Shown one piece after another: positions 55,950 through 63,747 of a stretch of DNA of 64,000 nt. A program made the position numbers and the translations under genes. This DNA is from VXOZ01 sp965220045. GTDB lineage: Bacteria > Chloroflexota > UBA11872 > VXOZ01. Where the stretch lies: contig OZ244803.1 in NCBI GenBank assembly GCA_965220045.1, positions 2,790,001 to 2,854,000 of the forward strand. Direction: 5' to 3'. Each line of letters starts with the position of its first letter. Position 1 is the stretch's first letter. A model generated the notes under the pieces. It ran no database searches. It was not told where the DNA came from and worked only from the letters and a program-made list of their open reading frames with translations.

Positions 55950-56328
55950 TCAACACTGTTAACACCAGTATATCCATTTGGGATTCCCGATTACTGTGGC
56001 TAGTCCCGCGAGGCTCCATTGGATAATCGTCAGCATTTACTGTCACCAAATGGCTGTAGAGACGTACCTATAGTGCAAGTTCCTCAGGCAAAACCGTGCC
56101 GCCTCACCCCACGCAGATGAATAGGATGGGGATGTCTAAGCTCTAGGCGTTAGCCAGATAGGCGTCGGCGGTGAGGAGGGAGAGTTCGTGGGAGCGGGCG
56201 GCGAAGAAGGCATCGTAGGTGCCGAGAGATTGGTGGCAATGCCTGGCCGGGCAGGCCGCGCGCTTCTCACGACGAGAGTCTCCGGTGGCTGCGGTCTCGC
56301 CGGCTTGAACCGCCACGTGTAACGGGTC
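55950..56328. other. Intergenic region with gene remnant
   Basis: Apart from the PIN-like fragment at 56143-56240, nothing is supported. The DNA immediately upstream of the TIR gene (55950-56000) is AT-rich and promoter-like. Confidence 0.4.
56143..56240 (-). pseudogene. C-terminal remnant of a PIN-domain (VapC-like) protein
   Basis: The minus strand ends in GTYDAFFAARSHELSLLTAD followed by AYLANA and a stop. This is the YDA-ALA-TAD-L-A pattern of the last part of a PIN ribonuclease toxin. No upstream body with the N-terminal Asp motif or antitoxin is seen, so the gene is truncated. Confidence 0.55.
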
Positions 56329-56919
56329 CTACTCCTCCTGCTGGAGCGCCCGGCGCACTTCGGCGATGAGTTTGGGGTCGGCCTTCAGGCGGATGGCGTT
56401 CTGCAGATCGGACTGTGCCCGGGCAGTGCTGCCAGTGTAGCCGTATGATAGCGCGCGGAACGCGTAGGCGCGCGCGTGGCGGTCGTCGAGCTGGATGGCG
56501 CGGCTGAACTCGGAAATAGCGCCGTCGAAGTCGCCGAGGTCGTAATACGTCAGCCCGCGCTTGAAGTGCAGCGCCGCCGTATTCGCCGCGGTCGTGGTTG
56601 CATCACCGGACGCAGCGCGCTCCACATCTTCCCTTTTTAGCGTGTAGTAGGCGAGCGGGTGGCTCGTGTACGCATTGGACAGGAGAACCGGAATCTCGCC
56701 GCTCGCATAGCCCTTCTGACGCTCGTAGTAGTTCTTATAGATGAAGGCGTTGTGGCGGTCGTAGTGTCCGGCCAATTCCGACCACGGTGTCGTGGCTACC
56801 CAGGAATAATCCAAAACAGGCGGCTGCGCCTCCGGCGCGGGCGCGCCTCGTAGGTCACAACCGACAAGCACGAGCGCCCACACCATGCAGAACAAGAGAA
56901 CCGGTTTCGGTGTTCTCAT
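56329..56919 (-). CDS. TPR-containing lipoprotein
   Basis: 196 residues. Signal peptide with lipobox LVGC (Cys21). After a non-repeat region (SWVATTPWSELAGHYDRHNA), the C-terminal half holds two to three TPR units (ALHFKRGLTYYDLGDFDGAI, HARAYAFRALSYGYTGSTAR). Probably an anchored extracellular scaffold. It is transcribed alone. Confidence 0.82.
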   Translation of the reverse strand: MRTPKPVLLFCMVWALVLVGCDLRGAPAPEAQPPVLDYSWVATTPWSELAGHYDRHNAFIYKNYYERQKGYASGEIPVLLSNAYTSHPLAYYTLKREDVERAASGDATTTAANTAALHFKRGLTYYDLGDFDGAISEFSRAIQLDDRHARAYAFRALSYGYTGSTARAQSDLQNAIRLKADPKLIAEVRRALQQEE

Positions 56920-57329
56920 GCCTCATCCTCCCCGTGCGTGCCGAGCCTTACCCTATTTCACCACGTCAATGTAAACACTTGCTACCCTGCGGCAGCCGGT
57001 TTGCCGCGCCTTTGACCATGTACCGACGCCGCGTGCAAAGGCTCTTGCTCCGCTCACTGCGTAGAACTCACCCTTCACCCCACACCGCAGGTTGCAAACG
57101 TGTCCTGAGTACTTCGGCAGGCTCAGCACAGGCTCTGCCGAAGGGCCTGCGCTACCGGAGATGGTAGTGCGCTCTCGACAGTGGCCGCTTGCATTTTGCT
57201 GTCACTCATAGGGCAGCGAGGCAGCGCCAGCCGGTCCCACCGGGTAGACCACCACTGCTGCCGGCAACCATCTTGCCCCAATCTCCTGCGTTAGACCCCG
57301 GCGATCCGTCGCGTTGGGGCGCAGCGCGG
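56920..57329. repeat. Intergenic region with left 73-bp inverted repeat
   Basis: 57086-57158 is an exact inverted copy of 58617-58689. No gene is supported in the rest. Confidence 0.85.
57086..57158 (+). repeat. 73-bp inverted repeat, left copy
   Basis: Begins CGCAGGTTGCAAACGTGTCC and ends GGGCCTGCGCTACCGG. It is perfectly reverse-complementary to 58617-58689 and holds its own internal palindrome CTTCGGCAG...CTGCCGAAG. Confidence 0.92.
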
Positions 57330-58487
57330 TTATTCGTACACCGTCTCGCCGGTCTTGTTGGCGTTGATGAAGTCCCAGTCAAGTTCCACGCCGATACCCG
57401 GTCCGTCGGGCACGGCCACGCAGCCCTCGGCATCCACTGAGTACAGTTCGTCACGCCACTTCGGGTCGGCGTAGATGGGCGCTTTGGTGTGTTTCACGTT
57501 GGGGTGTACCAGGCCGAGTTCGTAGTAGTTCGTGTTGCGAATGGCCGCCATGCAGTGACGGTGGGCCAAACCGCCGCCGTGCAATTCCACGTCCAGCCCG
57601 TAGGCTTCCGCCAGCACGGCCAGCTTCATCACACCCGTAATGCCGCCGTCACGTCCACTGCCGGCGCGCAGGTAGTCAACGGCCCCGGCGTGAATGGCGT
57701 CGGCCTTGGTTTCCAGGCCGCGGATGTGCTCGCCCATGAGCAGCGGCGTCTTGATGAACTGGCGCATTTTGGCGTGGACAAATTGGGAAACGCCGCCGCC
57801 GCGGAAGGCATCTTCATACCAGAAATACTGCGCTTCGTCGCAAGCGCGGCCGACTTTCAGCACGTCGTCAAACGTGCCGAACGCTCCCGCGGGATCGAGC
57901 ATGATATCCATGTCATCACCTACGGCATCACGGATGGCGAGCACCGCCGCCACCTCGCGCGTAATCGGCGCGCCGATCCAGCCGTGGATCTTGAATGCCG
58001 GATAGCCGTATTCCTCCTTGCAGTGCAGGGCAAACTCACCGTAGTCTTCCGGCGTGCTCAGGCCGCCGTTCTCATCGCCGTGGTACGTGCTGGCGTAGCA
58101 GGGCAGGCGCGTGCGCCAGCCGCCAAGGAGCGCAGAAATCGGCACACCGGCCAGCTTGCCGGCGATGTCCCACAGGGCCACGTCGTGGTCGCCGGGCGGC
58201 GTGGAGGTGCTGCCGCGAAAGAGACGTTTGAGGTCTTGCCAGATGATCTCGCGTTCGAGCGGATTGCGCCCCAGCAGATAGTTGGCCGTGCGGCTGTCGA
58301 TGCCGCCGGGGACTTCGCTGCGCACGCCCGCGTCGGTCTCGACCATCAGAATGCTACCGCCGCCCGCGAGCCGAGCACCCTCTTGGTACACCATGTCAAA
58401 GCCATACGCGTCTTCCAGCGTAAGGTTCTCGATTTCGTGCCCGTAATGTACTACGACAATGCGCGTGATCTGCGGCGCTGCGCCCAT
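57330..58487 (-). CDS. Mandelate racemase/muconate lactonizing enzyme family protein
   Basis: 385 residues, enolase superfamily. N-terminal capping domain, then a TIM barrel with the general-base motif FKIHG (K166-x-H168), metal ligands Asp198 (MLDPAG), Glu225 (FWYEDAF) and Glu253 (LLMGEHI), Arg/Asp in RAGSGRDGGITG and His303 (ELHGGGLAHRHC). The K-x-H plus later His arrangement is of the mandelate racemase type, acting on acid sugars or hydroxy acids. ATG with GAGGAG. The gene is enclosed by perfect 73-bp inverted repeats. Confidence 0.9.
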   Translation of the reverse strand: MGAAPQITRIVVVHYGHEIENLTLEDAYGFDMVYQEGARLAGGGSILMVETDAGVRSEVPGGIDSRTANYLLGRNPLEREIIWQDLKRLFRGSTSTPPGDHDVALWDIAGKLAGVPISALLGGWRTRLPCYASTYHGDENGGLSTPEDYGEFALHCKEEYGYPAFKIHGWIGAPITREVAAVLAIRDAVGDDMDIMLDPAGAFGTFDDVLKVGRACDEAQYFWYEDAFRGGGVSQFVHAKMRQFIKTPLLMGEHIRGLETKADAIHAGAVDYLRAGSGRDGGITGVMKLAVLAEAYGLDVELHGGGLAHRHCMAAIRNTNYYELGLVHPNVKHTKAPIYADPKWRDELYSVDAEGCVAVPDGPGIGVELDWDFINANKTGETVYE

Positions 58488-58616
58488 GGTTTACCACTCC
58501 TCGTTTTGCAGTATTCAAGCCAAGTTTGATAGTAGAGTACCATCTTGAGGGGCTAAGCAAATGGAGTTTTCCAAAACACTGGTCTCATGGTTCGGCAATG
58601 GCTCCCGGAACCGGCC

Positions 58617-58689
58617 CCGGTAGCGCAGGCCCTTCGGCAGAGCCTGTGCTGAGCCTGCCGAAGTACTCAGGACACGTTTGCAACCTGCG
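58617..58689 (-). repeat. 73-bp inverted repeat, right copy
   Basis: Exact reverse complement of 57086-57158. The pair bounds a 1.6-kb segment containing only the enolase-superfamily gene. Confidence 0.92.
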
Positions 58690-58816
58690 CCCAGCCAATG
58701 AGATAAACCGGCACGGCTCCTTCATCCCACTACGCAACCGCCCGGCGGCTATGCATCTATTCAACGCTCCGGCCGCGCCAAATCGGCTTCGGCACGCGGG
58801 TGAAGAGCGTTCTCTA

Positions 58817-58825
58817 TGCTACAAT
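58817..58825 (+). promoter_or_regulatory. Extended -10 promoter of leuS
   Basis: TGCTACAAT matches an extended -10 (TGnTATAAT with one change). There is no -35. The leader to the leuS ATG is about 58 bases and contains no T-box that I can recognise. Confidence 0.45.
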
Positions 58826-58889
58826 GGGCCTTACTGGACTGCAGAATCACACCACTTGACATTCTCGGGACGCGGAGGCGTTAAGGAAC

Positions 58890-61565
58890 ATGAGCCAACC
58901 GGAAGAGCCGGAGACTACGACCAGGTCGGAGACTACGACAAGGTCGGAGTCGGAGACTGGGACGGAGTCGACGGCTGTGAAGCAAGAAACGACAAGTGAG
59001 GTAGAGACACCTGCGGGCGCATCAGCGGATGCCGCCGCACCTGAGGCTGCCGTGGCAGGTGCTGGAGAGGATGTCGCGGCCGCAGCCGCGCCGGTGGAGG
59101 AAAAGAAGGTCTCAGAGGACTACCAGCCCCAGGAATTCGAGCAGGACTGGCAGGCGCGGTGGCGCGAGACCAAGCTCTACAAGACCGAAGACAGCGAGGA
59201 CAGCCGCAAGACCTTCTATTGTCTCGACTTCTTCCCCTATCCTTCGGGTGACGGCCTCTCCGTCGGTCACTGCCACAACTATATTCCCACGGACGTGATT
59301 TCCCGCCAGATGCGTATGCGCGGCTATAACGTGCTGCATCCCATGGGCTGGGACGCGTTCGGTCTGCCCGCTGAGAACCGCGCCCGGGATACGGGCATCG
59401 CGCCCCGGCTGACCGTGGACCAGAATACCGCCAATTACAAACGCCAGCTCGACCTGATCGGTTGCTCGTTTGATTGGGACCGCGAGATCGACTCCAGTTC
59501 GCCGGAATACTACAAGTTTACGCAGTGGCTCTTTCTGTTGATCCACCGCCGCGGCCTGGCGTACAAGGCCAAGGGCCAACAGTGGTGGTGCCCGTCCTGC
59601 CAGACCATTTTGGCCAACGAACAAGTTCACGACGGCCGCTGCTGGCGCTGCGACTCTTTGGTAGAGAAGAAGAGTCTGGAGCAATGGTATTTCAATATCA
59701 CGAAGTACGCCGACCGCTTGATTGATGACCTGGAGAAGATCGACTGGCCGGAATCCACCAAGGAGATGCAGCGCAACTGGATTGGCCGCAGCGAGGGCAC
59801 GGAGGCCGTCTTCCTGACGGAATTCGGTGACGAATTGCGGGTCTTCACCACGCGCGCGGATACGCTGTTCGGCGCTACCTTCATGGTGCTGGCGCCGGAG
59901 CACGAACTGGTGGACAAGCTCACGAAGCCGGAGCAGAAAGAGGCCGTGGACCGCTACGTGGCCGCCGCCGCGCGCACGGAGGAGACCGAGCGCCAGTCCG
60001 CCGAGCGCGAGAAAACCGGCGTCTTCACCGGTTCCTACGCCATCAATCCGGTGAACGACGAGCACATTCCCATCTGGATTGCCGACTACGTGCTCGTAAC
60101 CTACGGTACCGGTGCCATCATGGCCGTGCCCGCCCACGACCAGCGCGACTTCGAGTTTGCGCAGAAGTTCGGCTTGGATGTGCGCGTGGTCGTGCAGCCG
60201 CCGGACGACGTGGACTGGGACGTATCCGACGCCTACGAGGGCGAGGGCACTCTGGTCAACTCCGGCGCGTTTGATGGTGAAACATCCGCTTTAGGCGGAG
60301 ACAACATCACGCAGTGGCTGCATGAGCGCGACCTGGGCGGACACAAGGTGCAATTCCGCATGCGCGATTGGCTGATCTCGCGCCAGCGCTACTGGGGCGC
60401 GCCCATTCCCATGATCAAGTGCCCGAAGTGCGGGTGGGTGGAGATGCCCACACCCCAGTTGCCGGTGCTGCTGCCCGAAATCGACGACTTTCAACCGACG
60501 GGCGACGGGCGTTCGCCGCTGGCCAAGGTGGGTTCGTTTGTCGCCACCACGTGCCCCGACTGCGGCGGCCCCGCCGAGCGCGAGACGGATACGATGGATA
60601 CCTTCGCGTGCTCATCGTGGTACTTCCTGCGCTTTGCCGACCCGCAGAACGACGAGTTACCGTTCGGCCTGGACAAGGCGCGCCACTGGCTGCCGGTGGA
60701 CCTGTACGTCGGCGGCGCCGAACACGCCACCATGCACCTGATCTACGCGCGCTTCTGGACGAAGGTCATCAAGGACGCCATGCTCATCGACTTCAACGAG
60801 CCGTTTGCGAAACTGCGGCATCAGGGCGTCGTCCTGGCGCCGGACGGAACCAGAATGTCCAAGAGTCGCGGCAACGTCATCGGCCCGGATGAAATGGTGG
60901 AGATGTACGGCGTCGACGCGCTGCGGGTGTATGAGCTCTTCATGGGCCCCTTCGACCAGAACATTAGCTGGAACACCGAGGGTATTCCCGGTGCGCGCCG
61001 CTGGCTGGTGCGCGTGTGGAACATGCTGCTGGGCCGGGTCGAGCAGGGCAGCGAACCCATGCCCGTTGCGGAGGCCGAGCCGGAGTTGACGCGCTGGATC
61101 AATCTCGTCATCCAACGCGCCGGTGAGGACATCGACACCATGAAGTTCAACACCATGGTTGCCTACTTCATGGAGTTCACGAACTGGCTCTACAAGGTCT
61201 ACTCGCCGGAACTGGCGGCTACGGAGACCTGGAAGCAGGCCATGGAGCAGTTTCTGATTGTGCTGGCGCCGGTCGCGCCGCACATGGCGGAGGAAATCTG
61301 GGAACGCTGGGGGCATGAATACTCCATCCACCAGCAGAAGTGGCCGGAATTCGATGAGGATCTGATCCAGGAAGAGACGTTTACGCTGGTCGTCCAGGTG
61401 AATGGCAAGGTGCGCGACACCGTCGAGGCCAGTGTCTCGCTGGATGAGGAAGGCGCCCGCGCGTTGGCGCTGGAAAGCGAGCGTGTACAGCAGTTCTTGG
61501 ATGGCAAAGAGGTAAAGCTGGTGAAGTACGTGCCCGGGCGTTTGGTAAACGTGGTGGCGGGCTAG
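58890..61565 (+). CDS. leuS: Leucyl-tRNA synthetase with N-terminal extension
   Basis: 891 residues. The class I synthetase body starts at about residue 76 (YQPQEFEQDWQARWRE). It carries the HIGH-type motif in FPYPSGDGLSVGHCHNY (about 115-131), zinc-finger-like CPSCQTI and CWRCDSL, the editing domain (TTRADTLFGATFMVLAPEHE, YGTGAIMAVPAHDQRDF) and KMSKS as RMSKSRGNV. The anticodon-binding and C-terminal domains are intact (LVVQVNGKVRDTV). The first 75 residues are a disordered Glu/Thr/Ala-rich tail with the repeat ETTTRSETTTRSE, encoded by an 18-bp minisatellite. AAGGAAC lies just before the ATG. Confidence 0.96.
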   Translation: MSQPEEPETTTRSETTTRSESETGTESTAVKQETTSEVETPAGASADAAAPEAAVAGAGEDVAAAAAPVEEKKVSEDYQPQEFEQDWQARWRETKLYKTEDSEDSRKTFYCLDFFPYPSGDGLSVGHCHNYIPTDVISRQMRMRGYNVLHPMGWDAFGLPAENRARDTGIAPRLTVDQNTANYKRQLDLIGCSFDWDREIDSSSPEYYKFTQWLFLLIHRRGLAYKAKGQQWWCPSCQTILANEQVHDGRCWRCDSLVEKKSLEQWYFNITKYADRLIDDLEKIDWPESTKEMQRNWIGRSEGTEAVFLTEFGDELRVFTTRADTLFGATFMVLAPEHELVDKLTKPEQKEAVDRYVAAAARTEETERQSAEREKTGVFTGSYAINPVNDEHIPIWIADYVLVTYGTGAIMAVPAHDQRDFEFAQKFGLDVRVVVQPPDDVDWDVSDAYEGEGTLVNSGAFDGETSALGGDNITQWLHERDLGGHKVQFRMRDWLISRQRYWGAPIPMIKCPKCGWVEMPTPQLPVLLPEIDDFQPTGDGRSPLAKVGSFVATTCPDCGGPAERETDTMDTFACSSWYFLRFADPQNDELPFGLDKARHWLPVDLYVGGAEHATMHLIYARFWTKVIKDAMLIDFNEPFAKLRHQGVVLAPDGTRMSKSRGNVIGPDEMVEMYGVDALRVYELFMGPFDQNISWNTEGIPGARRWLVRVWNMLLGRVEQGSEPMPVAEAEPELTRWINLVIQRAGEDIDTMKFNTMVAYFMEFTNWLYKVYSPELAATETWKQAMEQFLIVLAPVAPHMAEEIWERWGHEYSIHQQKWPEFDEDLIQEETFTLVVQVNGKVRDTVEASVSLDEEGARALALESERVQQFLDGKEVKLVKYVPGRLVNVVAG

Positions 61566-62025
61566 GCCCCGGCTGTGCCCTTCAGGGGGTCCATCGAATA
61601 GCCTTTTGGCCCGGGAATTGCTTGTCTTTGGGCGAATTGTCGCCCCGCGTACTTTCCGTTGACTTCCTATCCCTGTAATCTGAAATCATGCTGATCGGTG
61701 CATACCCAAATTGCGGCGTCAATCAGCAGTTCTGGCCCAAAGAAAGCCTGAATGAACTGATTGAAGTGTGAGCGCTTAATCCGTTCGCCCTGAGCCTGTC
61801 GAAGGGTGAACACACGGCCCGTTCGCCCCCGTATCAGGTACGGGGCAGGCTCTGAGCCTGTCGAAAAGGGAACACACAGTCCGTTCGCCCCGAGCCCGTC
61901 GAAGGGTGAACACCCAATCCGTTCGCTCTGAGCCTGTCGAAGGGCAGGCGGGTTGAAGGAGAGACATTCACGGATAGCGTTGTTGCGAAACAAAGTGTTG
62001 CGTGACCTCTAGGAGGAGTTTGACA
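61566..62025. repeat. Intergenic region with CTGAGCCTGTCGAAGG repeats
   Basis: GTTCGCCCTGAGCCTGTCGA-type units occur at about 61782, 61851 (partial), 61881 and 61920, separated by GGTGAACACnC links. The family is also present at 22.9 and 39.8 kb, usually one per site; here it is tandemly arranged. No gene. Confidence 0.8.
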
Positions 62026-62598
62026 ATGCGCAGACGAAATCTGCTCTACGGTTTGGCTAGTGGCGCCGCGGCCGTTGGACTGAGCGCATGCGGCCAGTCG
62101 CTGGTCGGGCAGCAAAGCACCGGCGTCGCAACTGTTGACGTCAGCGATCTCCCCGTGCTCGGCAAAGCGCCGGAGCTCATTGACACGACGTGGATCAACT
62201 CGGAGCCGCTCACACTCGCGGGATTCAAGGGGAAATCGGCGGTTGGGTTAGCCTTCTGGACCTACGGCTGAATTAACTGCCTGAACGATATCCCCGGTCT
62301 GGTGGATATACATAATTCCTACGCGGACGATCGCTTCACGCTGATTAGCATCCATACGCCCGAATTCAGCCACGAGAAGGTCGTCGACAACGTGCGCAAG
62401 GCCGTAGACCGGCTTGGCCTGCCGTATCCCGTCGCCATCGACAACGACTTCAAGATTTGGCGGTCGTTCGGCAACCGCGCCTGGCCGACCCTGTATCTTA
62501 TCGACCGCCAGGGCGACGTGCGCCTCGCCAAGGTCGGCGAGGGCCGCTTCGGCATGGTGCGCGGCGCGATTGAATACCTCAAGGAGAATGAGGCCTAA
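62026..62598 (+). CDS. TlpA/redoxin-like lipoprotein, predicted selenoprotein (UxxC)
   Basis: 190 residues if TGA at 62269-62271 is read as selenocysteine. ATG 62026 has AGGAGG 9 bases upstream. Signal: MRRRNLLYGLASGAAAVGLS then lipid Cys22, so Tat- or Sec-exported. The thioredoxin fold has LTLAGFKGKSAVGLAFWTYG, then U82-I-N-C85, where relatives have CxxC. It continues in the same frame with LNDIPGLVDIHN, FTLISIHTPEFSHEKV, LPYPVAIDNDFKIWRSFG and RAWPTLYLIDRQGDVRLAKV, including the cis-Pro. The stop is exactly at the redox Cys and the frame is otherwise intact. A SECIS-like hairpin (62288-62309) follows. A Tat or Sec thiol-redox enzyme outside the cell is inferred. Confidence 0.88.
62270..62318 (+). 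promoter_or_regulatory. Candidate bacterial SECIS element
   Basis: Upper stem ATATCC-CC / GG-T-GGATAT (62288-62309) with apical loop GGTCT (62296-62300) and a single bulged T (62303). These are the two features SelB recognises in E. coli fdhF. A lower helix pairs GAATTA (62270-62275, including the last two bases of the TGA) with TAATTC (62313-62318). The loop G lies 25 bases past the TGA, within the range known for bacterial SECIS. Confidence 0.8.
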
Positions 62599-62857
62599 AC
62601 CCCCCGCGCAGTTGAGACCCCATCCCGGCTTGCGACGGCAAGACAGAAACATACTCGAAAAGCCACTGGGGTCGCGGCAATACCGTGAGGTCTACAAGGG
62701 GGAAGCGCCGGGGTACCGCTACGGCAAGGTCTTGACAGGCGCGCCATTGCGGGACTTCTCCACATTCTCAATGCGAATTCCCGACCTGATAGTGCGCATT
62801 GACACAGTCTCTCCTACCAAAGCACACTTGCAAAACCCGCAAAAGATGGTAAAGTAG
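62588..62857 (+). CDS. Possible small overlapping gene
   Basis: An 89-codon frame starting at an ATG that overlaps the end of the selenoprotein gene; the AAGGAG before it is very close (one base). It reads LEKPLGSRQYREVYKGEAPG and GAPLRDFSTFSMRIPDLIVR. No family recognised. It may be chance. Confidence 0.25.
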   Translation: MRPKPPAQLRPHPGLRRQDRNILEKPLGSRQYREVYKGEAPGYRYGKVLTGAPLRDFSTFSMRIPDLIVRIDTVSPTKAHLQNPQKMVK

Positions 62858-63226
62858 AGGCATTGTGGTAGTTGGCCTGGTAGTGCGTCGGTACTAGATT
62901 GAACGCGAAGAGGATGTGTCTGCGGTCTCGCCCTTGTGCGTCGCCCGGTTGCGAACTTTCGTAGAGGCTTAGTGTCCGCTTACCTTTCCAGGCGTGTTTG
63001 TGGGAAAGGAGAATTAACACCGCAGATAAGTGTTAGCGCATCGCTGGGAGCGTCTCACGGCTACGTTAGTTAGTGTGGCGGTTATTCTCTCCAAAGTGTT
63101 GCGCACCAGCAACGCCGTGCAGGATACGGGGTGCACAGAATGCACCGCGAGTTTTTTTGTTTTGAATATGCATTTGGGTCTGCTGACCGGCGGCGTCAGG
63201 CGGCAGTCTGAGAAAAGGAATCGACT
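62858..63226. other. Leader region of the RRM protein gene
   Basis: No gene is supported. A T-run and several short hairpins precede the RRM gene, which suggests a long, possibly regulatory 5' leader as in cold-responsive RNA-binding protein genes. No known motif was identified. Confidence 0.3.
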
Positions 63227-63511
63227 GTGAATATTTACGTAGGGAACCTTCCCTATTCGACGACGGATGAAGAATTGCGAACGTTGTTTGAAGAGTATGG
63301 CGAGGTCGCTTCGGCCTCCGTCATCTTGGATCGTGACACCGGTCGCTCACGCGGCTTTGGCTTTGTTGAGATGCCATCCCAGGCTGAAGCCGAGGCGGCA
63401 ATCAGCGCCCTGAACCAGAAGGACATGGGCGGTCGCGCGCTAAACGTCAACCAGGCACGCCCACGCGGCGAGCGTCGGCCACGCGAATTCAATCGATCGC
63501 GTTCTTGGTAG
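63227..63511 (+). CDS. RNA-recognition-motif (RRM) protein
   Basis: 94 residues, one RRM: RNP2 IYVGNL at 3-8 and RNP1 RGFGFVEM at about 42-49, followed by an Arg-rich tail (RPRGERRPREFNRSRSW). Bacterial single-RRM proteins (Rbp type) bind single-stranded RNA and are often cold-induced. GTG start with AAAAGGAA about 8 bases upstream. A strong terminator lies about 110 bases downstream. Confidence 0.95.
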   Translation: MNIYVGNLPYSTTDEELRTLFEEYGEVASASVILDRDTGRSRGFGFVEMPSQAEAEAAISALNQKDMGGRALNVNQARPRGERRPREFNRSRSW

Positions 63512-63617
63512 TCCACTCCCATCGCTGCTACGTGTGAGCCCGCAGGGCTCGCCGTAACCAGCAGCGTGCCAAAAAAGCAAAGTGGCAGCCCTTTACCCAG
63601 CAGGGCATGAGGGCATT

Positions 63618-63653
63618 AAAGCTGCGGGCCGGTAGGCCCGCAGCTTTGCTTTT
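63618..63653 (+). terminator. Rho-independent terminator after the RRM gene
   Basis: AAAGCTGCGGGCC (63618-63630) pairs perfectly with GGCCCGCAGCTTT (63635-63647) around GGTA and is followed by GCTTTT. A textbook structure. Confidence 0.92.
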
Positions 63654-63747
63654 AGTCTGAGCCTCTTGGTGAACTCGCGACGGATTGAGTGACAGAGGTA
63701 CTACCAGGATAGTCCCCACAGACGTATCACACGCCTCGACCCCTGCT

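Noticed and set aside
62026..62598. Reading the TlpA-like gene as a nonsense-mutated pseudogene
   Set aside because: The stop is precisely at the redox Cys, the rest of the frame is intact, and a SECIS-like hairpin with loop GGTCT and a bulged T follows.
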